In this document: piece after piece, positions 6,276-12,626 of the stretch | Numbering within the stretch: position 1 is the first letter of the stretch | Layout of the letters: every line of letters begins with the position of its first letter | Source: Syntrophomonadaceae bacterium | GTDB lineage: Bacteria > Bacillota > Dethiobacteria > DTU022 | NCBI GenBank assembly: GCA_007126465.1 | Contig: SLBE01000173.1 | Coordinates: 1 to 15,365, forward strand | DNA length: 15,365 bases | Reading direction: 5' to 3' | The notes under the pieces: model-generated | The model's input: only the letters and a program-made list of their open reading frames with translations | Told to the model about the DNA's origin: nothing | Database searches by the model: none | Made by a program: the position numbers and the translations under genes

Positions 6276-8273
6276 TTGACCAAAGAAGATATTAACCAGG
6301 TCAGGGAACGGATAGAAATCCTGCGCCGGGAAATAGACCGGCATAATTATCGTTACCATGTGCTTGACCAGCCGGAAATAAGCGACGCTGAATTTGACGA
6401 GCTGCTGCGGGAGCTGCAGCAGCTGGAAGAAAAATACCCCCAGCTGCAGGATCCCGATTCGCCTACCCGCAGGGTGGGTGGCGAGCCGCTGGCCTCCTTT
6501 GAAACTTTAGAACACAAGGTGCCGATGCTGGGGCTTGATAACGCCTTCAGCGAAGAGGACCTTATTGATTTTGCTGACAGGGTTAAACGATTAAGCGGCC
6601 TGGAAGAGCTCGATTATTTTTGTGAGCTTAAAATAGACGGGCTGGCCGTATCTCTGCAGTATGAAGAGGGCCTGTTCAAGCGCGGTTCAACCCGCGGCGA
6701 CGGCTATAGCGGAGAAGATATTACCCGGAATTTAAGGACCATCCGCCAGATCCCCCTTAAATTGCCGGAAGAAGTAAGCCTTGAAGTGCGCGGAGAAGTA
6801 TATATTAATAAAAAAGATTTTGAAAAACTGAACCGTCGGCGAGAAGAAGAAGGGCTAATGGTATTTGCCAACCCCCGCAACGCTGCCGCCGGGTCGGTGC
6901 GCCAGCTTGATCCCCGTTTGGCCGCTAAGAGGCCGCTTAAACTTTTTTTATACGGCCTGGGGCAGCATAACCTTAATTTATCGACCCAGGAAGAACTGCT
7001 CGGCTACCTTGATAAGATGAAGCTGCCTGTAAACCCCAACCGGACAATCTGCAGAGGAATCGATGAAGTCCGGGATTATGTCCGCATTTGGCAGGATAAA
7101 AAGCTGGAACTGCCCTACGAGATTGATGGAGTGGTGGTCAAGGTCAACAACCTGGCCCTGCAGCAGGAACTTGGCTTTACAGCCCGCAGTCCGCGCTGGG
7201 CTATCGCTTATAAATATCCCCCTGAAGAAAAAGTGACCCGGGTGCTTGATATTGAAGTAAATATTGGGAGAACCGGAACCATAACCCCGGTAGCCCTGCT
7301 TGAACCGGTTACCCTGAGCGGAACCACTGTCAGGCGGGCCAGCCTGCACAATGAAGACCTGATTATTGATAAGGGTATTTTAATTGGTGATAGCGTGGTA
7401 GTGCATAAAGCCGGTGAAATAATACCGGAAGTGCTAAAAGTAGTTGAAGATAAAAGATCCGGCACTGAGAAAGAATTTCGAATGCCTGCAAATTGCCCTT
7501 CCTGCGGCTCTGAAGCAATTCGTTTGAGCGGAGAAGCAGCCAGGCGCTGCCTGAACCCTTCCTGCCCGGCCCAGCTGGTGGAAAAGCTGGTGCATTTTGC
7601 TTCCCGCCGGGCCATGGATATTGAAGGTTTGGGGCCTGCTGTAGCAGAGATGCTCTACAATCATGACCTGGTTCGTGATGTGGGCGACCTTTATTACTTA
7701 AATACTGAAGATCTGATCAGCCTGCCGCGGATGGCCGAAAAATCGGCTGAAAACCTAATTAATGCTCTTGAGAAAAGCAAGGATAACCCCCTGCGCCGCC
7801 TGCTCTTTGGCCTGGGGATCCGATTTGTCGGGGAAAAAGCGGCCCGTCTGCTGGCTGAACGTTTTGAAACCATGGATCGCTTAAGCGAAGCAAGCCAGGA
7901 AGAGTTGACCGAAATTGACGAGATCGGTCCGAAAATCGGTGAAGCGGTAGAACAGTTTTTTAAAACTGATGAAACCGATCCCGTCCTGGAGAAACTGAGG
8001 AAAGCCGGGGTCAACTTTACCGAGCCAAAATTACAGGCAGCATCAAATGTGTTTGAAGGAAAAACTTTTGTTTTCAGCGGAGCTTTGAATGATTATACCC
8101 GTGATCAGGCTAAAGCGCTGGTTGAGGAAAGAGGCGGGCAGGTTAGTTCTTCAGTCAGTAAAAAAACCGATTACCTGGTAGCCGGGGACGATCCGGGCAG
8201 CAAGCTCGACAAAGCTGAAAAACTTGGTGTGGAAGTCATTGACGAAGCACAGTTCAATGTTTTAGTCAGCTGA
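6276..8273 (+). CDS. ligA: NAD+-dependent DNA ligase LigA
   Basis: Seals nicks in DNA during replication and repair, using NAD+. 665 residues from the TTG start, the normal LigA length. Domains in order: Ia with HNYRYHVLDQPEISDAEFD (residues 23-41), adenylation domain with active-site Lys119 in KIDG (119-122), then GEVYI and NPRNAAAGSVRQLD, and WAIAYKYPPEE; OB fold with NIGRTGTITPVA; a four-Cys zinc finger (CPSCG...CLNPSC); helix-hairpin-helix repeats (MDIEGLG, LFGLGIRFVGEKAA, LTEIDEIGPKIG); C-terminal BRCT domain (GKTFVFSG through DYLVAGDDPGSKLDKA). All catalytic landmarks are intact, so this is a functional housekeeping gene. Its last 12 bases overlap the end of the toxin gene on the opposite strand. 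It has no evident metabolic link to the mutase genes upstream. Confidence 0.97.
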   Translation: MTKEDINQVRERIEILRREIDRHNYRYHVLDQPEISDAEFDELLRELQQLEEKYPQLQDPDSPTRRVGGEPLASFETLEHKVPMLGLDNAFSEEDLIDFADRVKRLSGLEELDYFCELKIDGLAVSLQYEEGLFKRGSTRGDGYSGEDITRNLRTIRQIPLKLPEEVSLEVRGEVYINKKDFEKLNRRREEEGLMVFANPRNAAAGSVRQLDPRLAAKRPLKLFLYGLGQHNLNLSTQEELLGYLDKMKLPVNPNRTICRGIDEVRDYVRIWQDKKLELPYEIDGVVVKVNNLALQQELGFTARSPRWAIAYKYPPEEKVTRVLDIEVNIGRTGTITPVALLEPVTLSGTTVRRASLHNEDLIIDKGILIGDSVVVHKAGEIIPEVLKVVEDKRSGTEKEFRMPANCPSCGSEAIRLSGEAARRCLNPSCPAQLVEKLVHFASRRAMDIEGLGPAVAEMLYNHDLVRDVGDLYYLNTEDLISLPRMAEKSAENLINALEKSKDNPLRRLLFGLGIRFVGEKAARLLAERFETMDRLSEASQEELTEIDEIGPKIGEAVEQFFKTDETDPVLEKLRKAGVNFTEPKLQAASNVFEGKTFVFSGALNDYTRDQAKALVEERGGQVSSSVSKKTDYLVAGDDPGSKLDKAEKLGVEVIDEAQFNVLVS

Positions 8274-8678
8274 GAAGAAAATATTTTTCAGATATCCTTT
8301 TTTGACATTGCGGTAAACATTAAAATCTGAATCTATAGTGGCGATTTCCGTTATTCCAGACTGGTCCGAATATAACATTAATGTAGCATCGGCTAAGTTC
8401 ATTGGAAGATCAGAGTATTTGCGAATAAGTGCGAGTAATCCAGAAACGGATTTTTGATCAAGATTGGCCAGATCCAGGCCGCCTCTCTCAATCCAAAGCA
8501 AAAAATTTTCCTGGATATCTGGTTTGGCAAGTTCATACATAACTTCAGTTACGACCGGCCAGGTAGTGATCAGACGACCTTTATAATTTTTGATAAACCG
8601 GAGGGCATCTTGATGATGCTTGTCTCTTTTGCGAAAAAGGGCTATTATGGGTCCGGCATCAATCAGAGTAATTTTCAC
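8262..8678 (-). CDS. vapC: PIN-domain ribonuclease toxin (VapC-like)
   Basis: 138 residues; a metal-dependent RNase of the PIN superfamily, toxin of a type II toxin-antitoxin pair. The acidic residues expected for catalysis are all present: Asp7 (LIDAGPI), Glu45 (VTEVMYEL), Asp97 (LADATL) and Asp116/Asp118 (TIDSDFNVYR). The start is GTG at 8678, with AGGAG 8 bases upstream on the minus strand. The gene overlaps the antitoxin by 20 bases, the usual antitoxin-first, coupled arrangement. Its 3' end overlaps ligA by 12 bases in convergent orientation, and no terminator is visible between the two. The RNA target cannot be predicted from the sequence. Confidence 0.88.
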   Translation of the reverse strand: MKITLIDAGPIIALFRKRDKHHQDALRFIKNYKGRLITTWPVVTEVMYELAKPDIQENFLLWIERGGLDLANLDQKSVSGLLALIRKYSDLPMNLADATLMLYSDQSGITEIATIDSDFNVYRNVKKGYLKNIFFSAD

Positions 8679-8901
8679 TTATATTTCTCCTAATATTGTC
8701 TTTATAATTAACAGATCCTTCATAAACATTGCTTTGATCTGAACCGAACAGATCTTTTCCGGTTTCGTATGGCGAACTGCTCTTAGTTTTGACATATTCA
8801 GTTAAAGCTTCTTTTACTATTTCCGATTTAGTTACATTGCGGGTACTGGCCAGGTTTTCAAGTGCCTTTTCCAATTCTTTGTTTATTCTAACATTTAACA
8901 T
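8659..8901 (-). CDS. Ribbon-helix-helix antitoxin of the PIN toxin
   Basis: 80 residues. The N-terminal MLNVRINKELEKALENLA followed by NVTKSEIVKEALTEYV is a ribbon-helix-helix (CopG/Arc-like) DNA-binding fold: a short beta strand, then two helices. The C-terminal half (SSPYETGKDLFGSDQSNVYEGS onward) is polar and probably unstructured until it binds the toxin, as is usual for such antitoxins. I chose ATG 8901 because GAGGTGG (8907-8913 on minus) lies 5 bases upstream; an in-frame GTG at 8910 would overlap that site. It is the first gene of a two-gene operon with the PIN toxin. An operator-like dyad overlaps its promoter, which fits autorepression. Confidence 0.82.
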   Translation of the reverse strand: MLNVRINKELEKALENLASTRNVTKSEIVKEALTEYVKTKSSSPYETGKDLFGSDQSNVYEGSVNYKDNIRRNISENYSD

Positions 8902-8916
8902 AGCTACCACCTCTGC

Positions 8917-8929
8917 ATTACAGTGTAAT
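8917..8929. promoter_or_regulatory. Operator-like dyad of the toxin-antitoxin promoter
   Basis: Perfect 6-base arms ATTACA and TGTAAT around a single G. The dyad overlaps the -10 hexamer of the minus-strand promoter. Ribbon-helix-helix antitoxins bind such short palindromes and repress their own operon, so this is the likely binding site (inferred). Confidence 0.55.
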
Positions 8930-8950
8930 ACGCAGCTTTATATTTGTCAA
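8922..8950 (-). promoter_or_regulatory. Sigma-A type promoter of the toxin-antitoxin operon
   Basis: On the minus strand: -35 TTGACA (8945-8950, exact consensus), a 17-base spacer, and -10 TACACT (8922-8927, 4 of 6). The predicted transcript start, near 8915, leaves a leader of about 14 bases with the ribosome site at its very beginning. Confidence 0.65.
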
Positions 8951-8990
8951 GTTGTAAACTCTCGGTGAGAAAAGAAATTTATTAATTCAC

Positions 8991-9020
8991 TTGCATTATT
9001 TGTTATTTTTGATGTAAAGT
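8991..9020 (+). promoter_or_regulatory. Possible sigma-A promoter of the sigma-54 activator gene
   Basis: TTGCAT (8991-8996), an 18-base spacer and TAAAGT (9015-9020), in an AT-rich stretch upstream of the activator. Both hexamers are imperfect, and TGTAAA at 9013 with a 16-base spacer is an alternative. Confidence 0.35.
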
Positions 9021-9055
9021 TAAATTAATCTTTCGATTTTTCAGGTGGTAATTAT

Positions 9056-10444
9056 ATGACAGAGGATAGATTTAAATCATTGGCCGGTGATCACGAAAAC
9101 AAGCTACTGCTGCAGACAATTATTGATTCACTGTCAGATGCTGTTTCCGTGGTCGATGAAAACGGTATCGGCATTATGGTTAACCGGGCTTATACCCGGA
9201 TTACCGGCCTTGCCGAAGACGAGGTTCTGAAAAAGCCGGCTACCGTCGATATTGCCGAGGGTGAATCGGTCCACATGCGGGTATTGCAGACCAGGAAGCC
9301 GATTAAGGGCGTGCGGATGAAAGTCGGGCCCTTTCGGCGGGAAGTAATCGTCAGCTGTGCTCCCCTGATCATCAAGGGCGAACTAAAGGGCAGCGTTGGG
9401 GTAATTCATGATATCTCCGAGCTGCGCCGGGTCATGGAAGAACTGGAACGAACCCGCCGCCTGGTCAGGAAGCTCCAAGCCCGCTATACCTTCGACGATA
9501 TAATTGGCAACAGCGAACAGATCCACCAGGTGATTGAGCGAGCCAGGCAGGCTGCTGTTACACCGGCCTGTGTCCTGCTGCGCGGGGAATGTGGTACAGG
9601 TAAAGAGCTTTTCGCTCACGCCATTCACCATGAAAGCGACAGGTCTGATAAGCCCTTTGTCAGGGTTAATTGTGCCTCCTTAACTGATACCCTGCTGGAA
9701 AGTGAGCTCTTTGGCTATGCTGATGGCGCCTTTACCGGCGCTAAGAAAGGCGGGCGAAAAGGTTATTTTGAAGAAGCCTCCGGCGGCACTTTGTTTCTTG
9801 ATGAAATCGGGGCGATGAATGCCGATGCCCAGGCCAGGCTGCTGCGGGCCATCCAGGAAGGCGAGATCATGCGGGTCGGCGAATCAAAAACCCGCAGCAT
9901 AGATGTAAGGGTCATTGCCGCAACCAATGCAGACTTGGAACAGATGGTGGAGCAAGACCATTTTCGTAAAGATCTTTATTACCGCCTTAATGTATTTCCG
10001 ATTGAACTGCCTCCGCTTAGAGAGATTAAAAGTGATATACCGCTGCTGGTCAACTACTTTATATCCAGCTATGCTGAAAAATACGGGCGGACCGTAGTAG
10101 AAACCACACCGGCTGTTTACCGCCGCCTTAAGCAATATGACTGGCCCGGCAATATGCGGGAACTGCAAAATGTGATAGCCCGTGCTTTAATTAACCTTGA
10201 CCGTGATGAGATGATAATTGAAGAACGGCACCTGGTTATGCCTTTTGTATCAGACTCAGTACCGGCAAACAGCTCACCCGAGCCGATTGACGGTTCTTTA
10301 AAAGAGATGCGCCAGGCCTGGGAGAAAGATGTCCTGCGTAAAGCAATGGAACAGGCAGCCGGCAACAAGGCCGAAGCAGCTCGTGTCCTCGATATATCTA
10401 TCCGCAGCCTCTACAACAAGCTTCACCAGCACAAGTTAATCTGA
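9056..10444 (+). CDS. Sigma-54-dependent transcriptional activator with PAS sensor domain (BkdR/RocR-like layout)
   Basis: 462 residues, cytoplasmic enhancer-binding protein. An N-terminal PAS domain at about 15-125 (IIDSLSDAVSVVDENGIG, GVIHDISELR) is followed by a short coiled linker (RRVMEELERTRRLVRKL). The AAA+ ATPase has Walker A GECGTGKE (177-184), GAFTGA (224-229), the loop that contacts sigma-54, Walker B GGTLFLDE (243-250), and DWPGNMREL. A C-terminal Fis-type helix-turn-helix follows (about 437-458, NKAEAARVLDISIRSLYNKL). There is no receiver domain, so a small ligand sensed by PAS is more likely than a partner kinase. ATG has AGGTGG 7 bases upstream. A sigma-54 promoter lies about 400 bases downstream, before the amino acid dehydrogenase, its obvious target. 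Bacillus BkdR similarly controls a branched-chain degradation operon that includes leucine dehydrogenase. Confidence 0.93.
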   Translation: MTEDRFKSLAGDHENKLLLQTIIDSLSDAVSVVDENGIGIMVNRAYTRITGLAEDEVLKKPATVDIAEGESVHMRVLQTRKPIKGVRMKVGPFRREVIVSCAPLIIKGELKGSVGVIHDISELRRVMEELERTRRLVRKLQARYTFDDIIGNSEQIHQVIERARQAAVTPACVLLRGECGTGKELFAHAIHHESDRSDKPFVRVNCASLTDTLLESELFGYADGAFTGAKKGGRKGYFEEASGGTLFLDEIGAMNADAQARLLRAIQEGEIMRVGESKTRSIDVRVIAATNADLEQMVEQDHFRKDLYYRLNVFPIELPPLREIKSDIPLLVNYFISSYAEKYGRTVVETTPAVYRRLKQYDWPGNMRELQNVIARALINLDRDEMIIEERHLVMPFVSDSVPANSSPEPIDGSLKEMRQAWEKDVLRKAMEQAAGNKAEAARVLDISIRSLYNKLHQHKLI

Positions 10445-10480
10445 GCTATCTCAGCTTATCTGTTTCTCCCCAAATTGTTT

Positions 10481-10529
10481 AAGAAAACTGCACTTGCTGA
10501 TCGTTTAGGTTGGAACTGCACCGGCTTAG
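10481..10529 (+). repeat. Dispersed intergenic repeat, copy 4
   Basis: The core GCTGATCGTTTAGG through CGGCTTAG (10496-10529) matches 6197-6230 at 31 of 34 positions, and the match continues upstream to AAACT at 10485. The AAGAAA at 10481 also aligns with copy 1 read on minus. The GCCTGCTG end seen in copies 1 and 3 is not present here. Confidence 0.75.
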
Positions 10530-10570
10530 CTTACTGGCCGGCCCGACCTTTGCTTACTGATCGCTGTGCG

Positions 10571-10700
10571 CGGAAGTAATTACGCTTCAGCAACAGCCCC
10601 TCGCTCAGGATGCCCTCACGATGAATTCATCCGGAACCCTCGTGAGGCGGTCCGCCTCCTGCGTCCCGTCCTGCTCCGGACTTTGCTTCAGCTGTACTTC
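10571..10700. repeat. GC-rich island of nested inverted repeats
   Basis: Outer arms GGAAGTA (10572-10578) and TACTTCC (10694-10700). Inside are a perfect 8-base stem CCTCACGA (10614-10621) with TCGTGAGG (10640-10647), and a perfect 7-base dyad GAGGCGG-T-CCGCCTC (10644-10658) that shares bases with it, so the two are mutually exclusive. Composition differs sharply from the AT-rich sequence that follows. It could be a small non-autonomous mobile repeat, a structured RNA, or activator binding sites. Confidence 0.4.
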
Positions 10701-10840
10701 CAGCTGCTCGCTTTACGTTCGCGCCACGCCAACCGACCAGAGAGCGAAGGCTTTCTATAAAAGTAGAAAAAAAGTAACCCGGGCGTAAGGTTAAAGCGAC
10801 GCTGTTATATTTCTAGCCAAAGCAATTGAATGAAGCTACA

Positions 10841-10856
10841 TGGTATGAATATTGCA
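10841..10856 (+). promoter_or_regulatory. Sigma-54 (-24/-12) promoter of the amino acid dehydrogenase
   Basis: TGGTATGAATATTGCA matches the sigma-54 consensus TGGCACRNNNNTTGCW at every key position, with GG and GC exactly 10 bases apart. The predicted start, about 12 bases past the GC, leaves a leader of roughly 35 bases before ATG 10901. A sigma-54 activator gene lies directly upstream. Confidence 0.8.
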
Positions 10857-10900
10857 TTAATATTTTATAATTTACAAATTATTCGCAGGGAGGGAAGTTG

Positions 10901-11956
10901 ATGTCAGGTTATCTGGACAGAATGGCCGATCAGGGTTTTGAAGAGGTGGTCCTGGTTCATGACGCAGAGACGGGATTAAAAGCGGCAATCGCTATTCACA
11001 GCACAGCCAGGGGGCCGGCCCTGGGCGGGACCAGGATGTGGATTTACCCCAACGAAGAAGCTGCCGTGGATGATGTGATGTGCCTGGCCCGGGGTATGAG
11101 TTACAAATCTGCAGCGGCAGAACTGCCCCTGGGGGGCGGCAAAGGTGTGATCATAGGCGATCCCCGACATGATAAGAGTGAAGCTCTTTTCAGAGCTTAC
11201 GGTCGATTTGTGGATAAAATGAACGGCCGCTTTATTACAGCAGCAGATATGGGAACAGAAGAAAAAGATCTTGACTGTGTCCGCCTGGAGACCGATCATG
11301 TTGTCGGTGGATCCCAGCTCGGTAGTCCTTCACCTTTTACAGCTTACGGGGTGTGGAAAGGTATGAAAGCTTGTGCTAATGAAGTTTTCGGCACATCAAA
11401 CCTTTCCGGGCTTACGGTAGCAGTGCAGGGAGTAGGAACCGTGGGAGCAGCACTCTGCAGGCACCTTGCTGAAGAAGGAGCCAGGTTAATCGTGACAGAT
11501 CTTGACGGAGAAAAGGCAGCTAAAGCGGAAGATCTCTGGAACGCTAAAGTAGTAGGTCATGACCAGATTTATACCCAGAAATGCGATATTTTTGCTCCCT
11601 GTGCAGCAGGTGGGGCAGTCAACGCAGATAATGTTGAAAAGCTGCAGTGCAAGGTTGTAGCAGGCGCCGCCAACAACGTTTTAAAAGATGACTATTTAGG
11701 TGAAGTTTTGCATAAACATGGTATTTTGTATGCCCCTGACTATATTATCAATGCCGGCGGGATCATTTTTGTTGAATACAGCCGGCAGGGCGGGAAAACA
11801 CATGATGAAATCAGGCAAATAATTAACAGGATTGAAGAACGCCTTACCAGATTATTCACACGGGCTCGGGAAGAGAATTTGCTGCCACAGCAGGTTGCCG
11901 ATCTAACAGCTGAAGAAAACCTGCAGGTTAAAGCAGACTTATCCCGGTCCGGATAG
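10901..11956 (+). CDS. Leucine dehydrogenase-type amino acid dehydrogenase (Glu/Leu/Phe/Val family)
   Basis: 351 residues; NAD+-linked oxidative deamination of an amino acid to its 2-oxoacid plus ammonia. Substrate-binding Lys69 (GMSYKS) and catalytic Lys81 (LPLGGGKGVIIGDP) fall one residue from Lys68 and Lys80 of Bacillus leucine dehydrogenase. ARGPALGGTRMW, AADMGTEEKDLD and NAGGI are also present. The Rossmann motif VQGVGTVG (175-182) is followed by Asp200 at the end of the second strand, favouring NAD+ over NADP+. The length matches leucine rather than glutamate dehydrogenase (about 420-450). ATG 10901 is preferred over TTG 10898 because GGGAGG (10888-10893) then has 7-base spacing. It is preceded by a sigma-54 promoter and followed by 2-oxoacid oxidoreductase genes that would use its product. 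Leucine, valine and isoleucine are likely substrates (inferred); phenylalanine is not excluded. Confidence 0.9.
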   Translation: MSGYLDRMADQGFEEVVLVHDAETGLKAAIAIHSTARGPALGGTRMWIYPNEEAAVDDVMCLARGMSYKSAAAELPLGGGKGVIIGDPRHDKSEALFRAYGRFVDKMNGRFITAADMGTEEKDLDCVRLETDHVVGGSQLGSPSPFTAYGVWKGMKACANEVFGTSNLSGLTVAVQGVGTVGAALCRHLAEEGARLIVTDLDGEKAAKAEDLWNAKVVGHDQIYTQKCDIFAPCAAGGAVNADNVEKLQCKVVAGAANNVLKDDYLGEVLHKHGILYAPDYIINAGGIIFVEYSRQGGKTHDEIRQIINRIEERLTRLFTRAREENLLPQQVADLTAEENLQVKADLSRSG

Positions 11957-11960
11957 GAAA

Positions 11961-11987
11961 CATGGAAGAAAAACCATGCAATTTTTT
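11961..11987 (+). terminator. Weak terminator-like hairpin after the amino acid dehydrogenase
   Basis: CATGG (11961-11965) and CCATG (11974-11978) form a 5-base stem with an 8-base loop, followed three bases later by a run of six T (11982-11987). The stem is short, so at most partial termination is expected; it may attenuate reading into the oxidoreductase genes. Confidence 0.35.
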
Positions 11988-12015
11988 GCAAGCAAACAAT
12001 TTCAACTTGCAAAAA
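11983..12015 (+). promoter_or_regulatory. Second hairpin overlapping the T run before the oxidoreductase gamma gene
   Basis: Perfect 10-base arms TTTTTGCAAG (11983-11992) and CTTGCAAAAA (12006-12015) with a 13-base loop. The left arm uses most of the T run that follows the preceding hairpin. It ends 8 bases before the ribosome site of the gamma gene. It could be an mRNA switch, a stabilising stem or a protein-binding dyad. Confidence 0.45.
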
Positions 12016-12038
12016 TGTGCAAGAAAGGATGAGCGCTC

Positions 12039-12626
12039 GTGGAAGAGATGTTTGAATTCAGATTGCACGGGCGGGGTGGCCAGGGTATTGTAGTGGCAGC
12101 CTCGATTTTTGCCGAAGCAGTATTTCTTGACGGATACTATGCCCGCGCCTTTTCACTTTTTGGCGCAGAAAGAAGGGGAGCTCCGGTAACCGCTTTTATC
12201 AGGGCCGGGAAAAACCGCCTGATGCCGCGCAGCCGGATATATAATCCAGATTATATCGTGGTATTCGATTCCAGCCTGAATATGGATACCTCCATGGCAG
12301 GATTAAAAGAAGGAGGAACGCTGCTGATTAACAGTGGTGAAGACGATAGTGGCAACCTGGTTATAAATACTGGTATGGATGCCAATTTTAAAATTTACAC
12401 TGTTAATGCTACCGGCATTGCCTGGAAGCATAAACTTGCCGTGGGCAGTTTTCCCATGGTTAATACGGTTATGCTGGGGGCAATGGGGGCAATAAGCGGC
12501 CTGGCCTCGCTGGACAGCCTTGTTACATCAATCAAGAAGAGAGTAACTGCTAAGCTTGATGCCAATATCAGCGCAGCAGCTGAAGGTTATGATAGCGTGA
12601 AGGAGGTGGAACACCTTGTTACCTGA
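12039..12626 (+). CDS. 2-oxoacid:ferredoxin oxidoreductase, gamma subunit
   Basis: 195 residues; gamma subunit of the pyruvate/2-ketoisovalerate ferredoxin oxidoreductase family, which oxidatively decarboxylates a 2-oxoacid to acyl-CoA and CO2. The family-defining FRLHGRGGQGIVVAA (GRGGQG at residues 11-16), then ARAFSLFGAERRGAPVTAFIR and NPDYIVVFDSSL are all present. GTG start at 12039 with AAAGGA (12024-12029) 9 bases upstream; the in-frame ATG at 12048 is too far from it. The stop overlaps the next gene by 11 bases, so synthesis is coupled. The gamma sequence does not settle the substrate. The leucine-type dehydrogenase upstream favours branched 2-oxoacids over pyruvate (inferred). Confidence 0.93.
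   Translation: MEEMFEFRLHGRGGQGIVVAASIFAEAVFLDGYYARAFSLFGAERRGAPVTAFIRAGKNRLMPRSRIYNPDYIVVFDSSLNMDTSMAGLKEGGTLLINSGEDDSGNLVINTGMDANFKIYTVNATGIAWKHKLAVGSFPMVNTVMLGAMGAISGLASLDSLVTSIKKRVTAKLDANISAAAEGYDSVKEVEHLVT

Larger units (their letters stand above)
10445..10900. other. 456-base intergenic region between activator and amino acid dehydrogenase
   Basis: Holds, in order: a repeat copy (10481-10529), a partial second copy of its TTTGCTNNCTGATCG part (10549-10563), a GC-rich structured island (about 10571-10700), an AT-rich stretch, a sigma-54 promoter (10841-10856) and the ribosome site of the dehydrogenase. No convincing gene: a 64-codon open frame inside has neither ribosome site nor recognisable motif. 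The activator's binding sites are expected here. Confidence 0.7.

Noticed and set aside
10441..10454. Terminator at the end of the activator gene (CTGAG-CTAT-CTCAG)
   Set aside because: The stem has only five pairs, includes the stop codon and is not followed by a T run.
1092..10529. CRISPR-like array from the four similar repeats
   Set aside because: Copies are kilobases apart, diverged and in both orientations, with no regular spacers or cas genes.
10566..10760. 64-codon open frame in the GC-rich island
   Set aside because: No ribosome site, no recognisable domain, and it lies in nested inverted repeats, so the frame is probably a by-product of composition.
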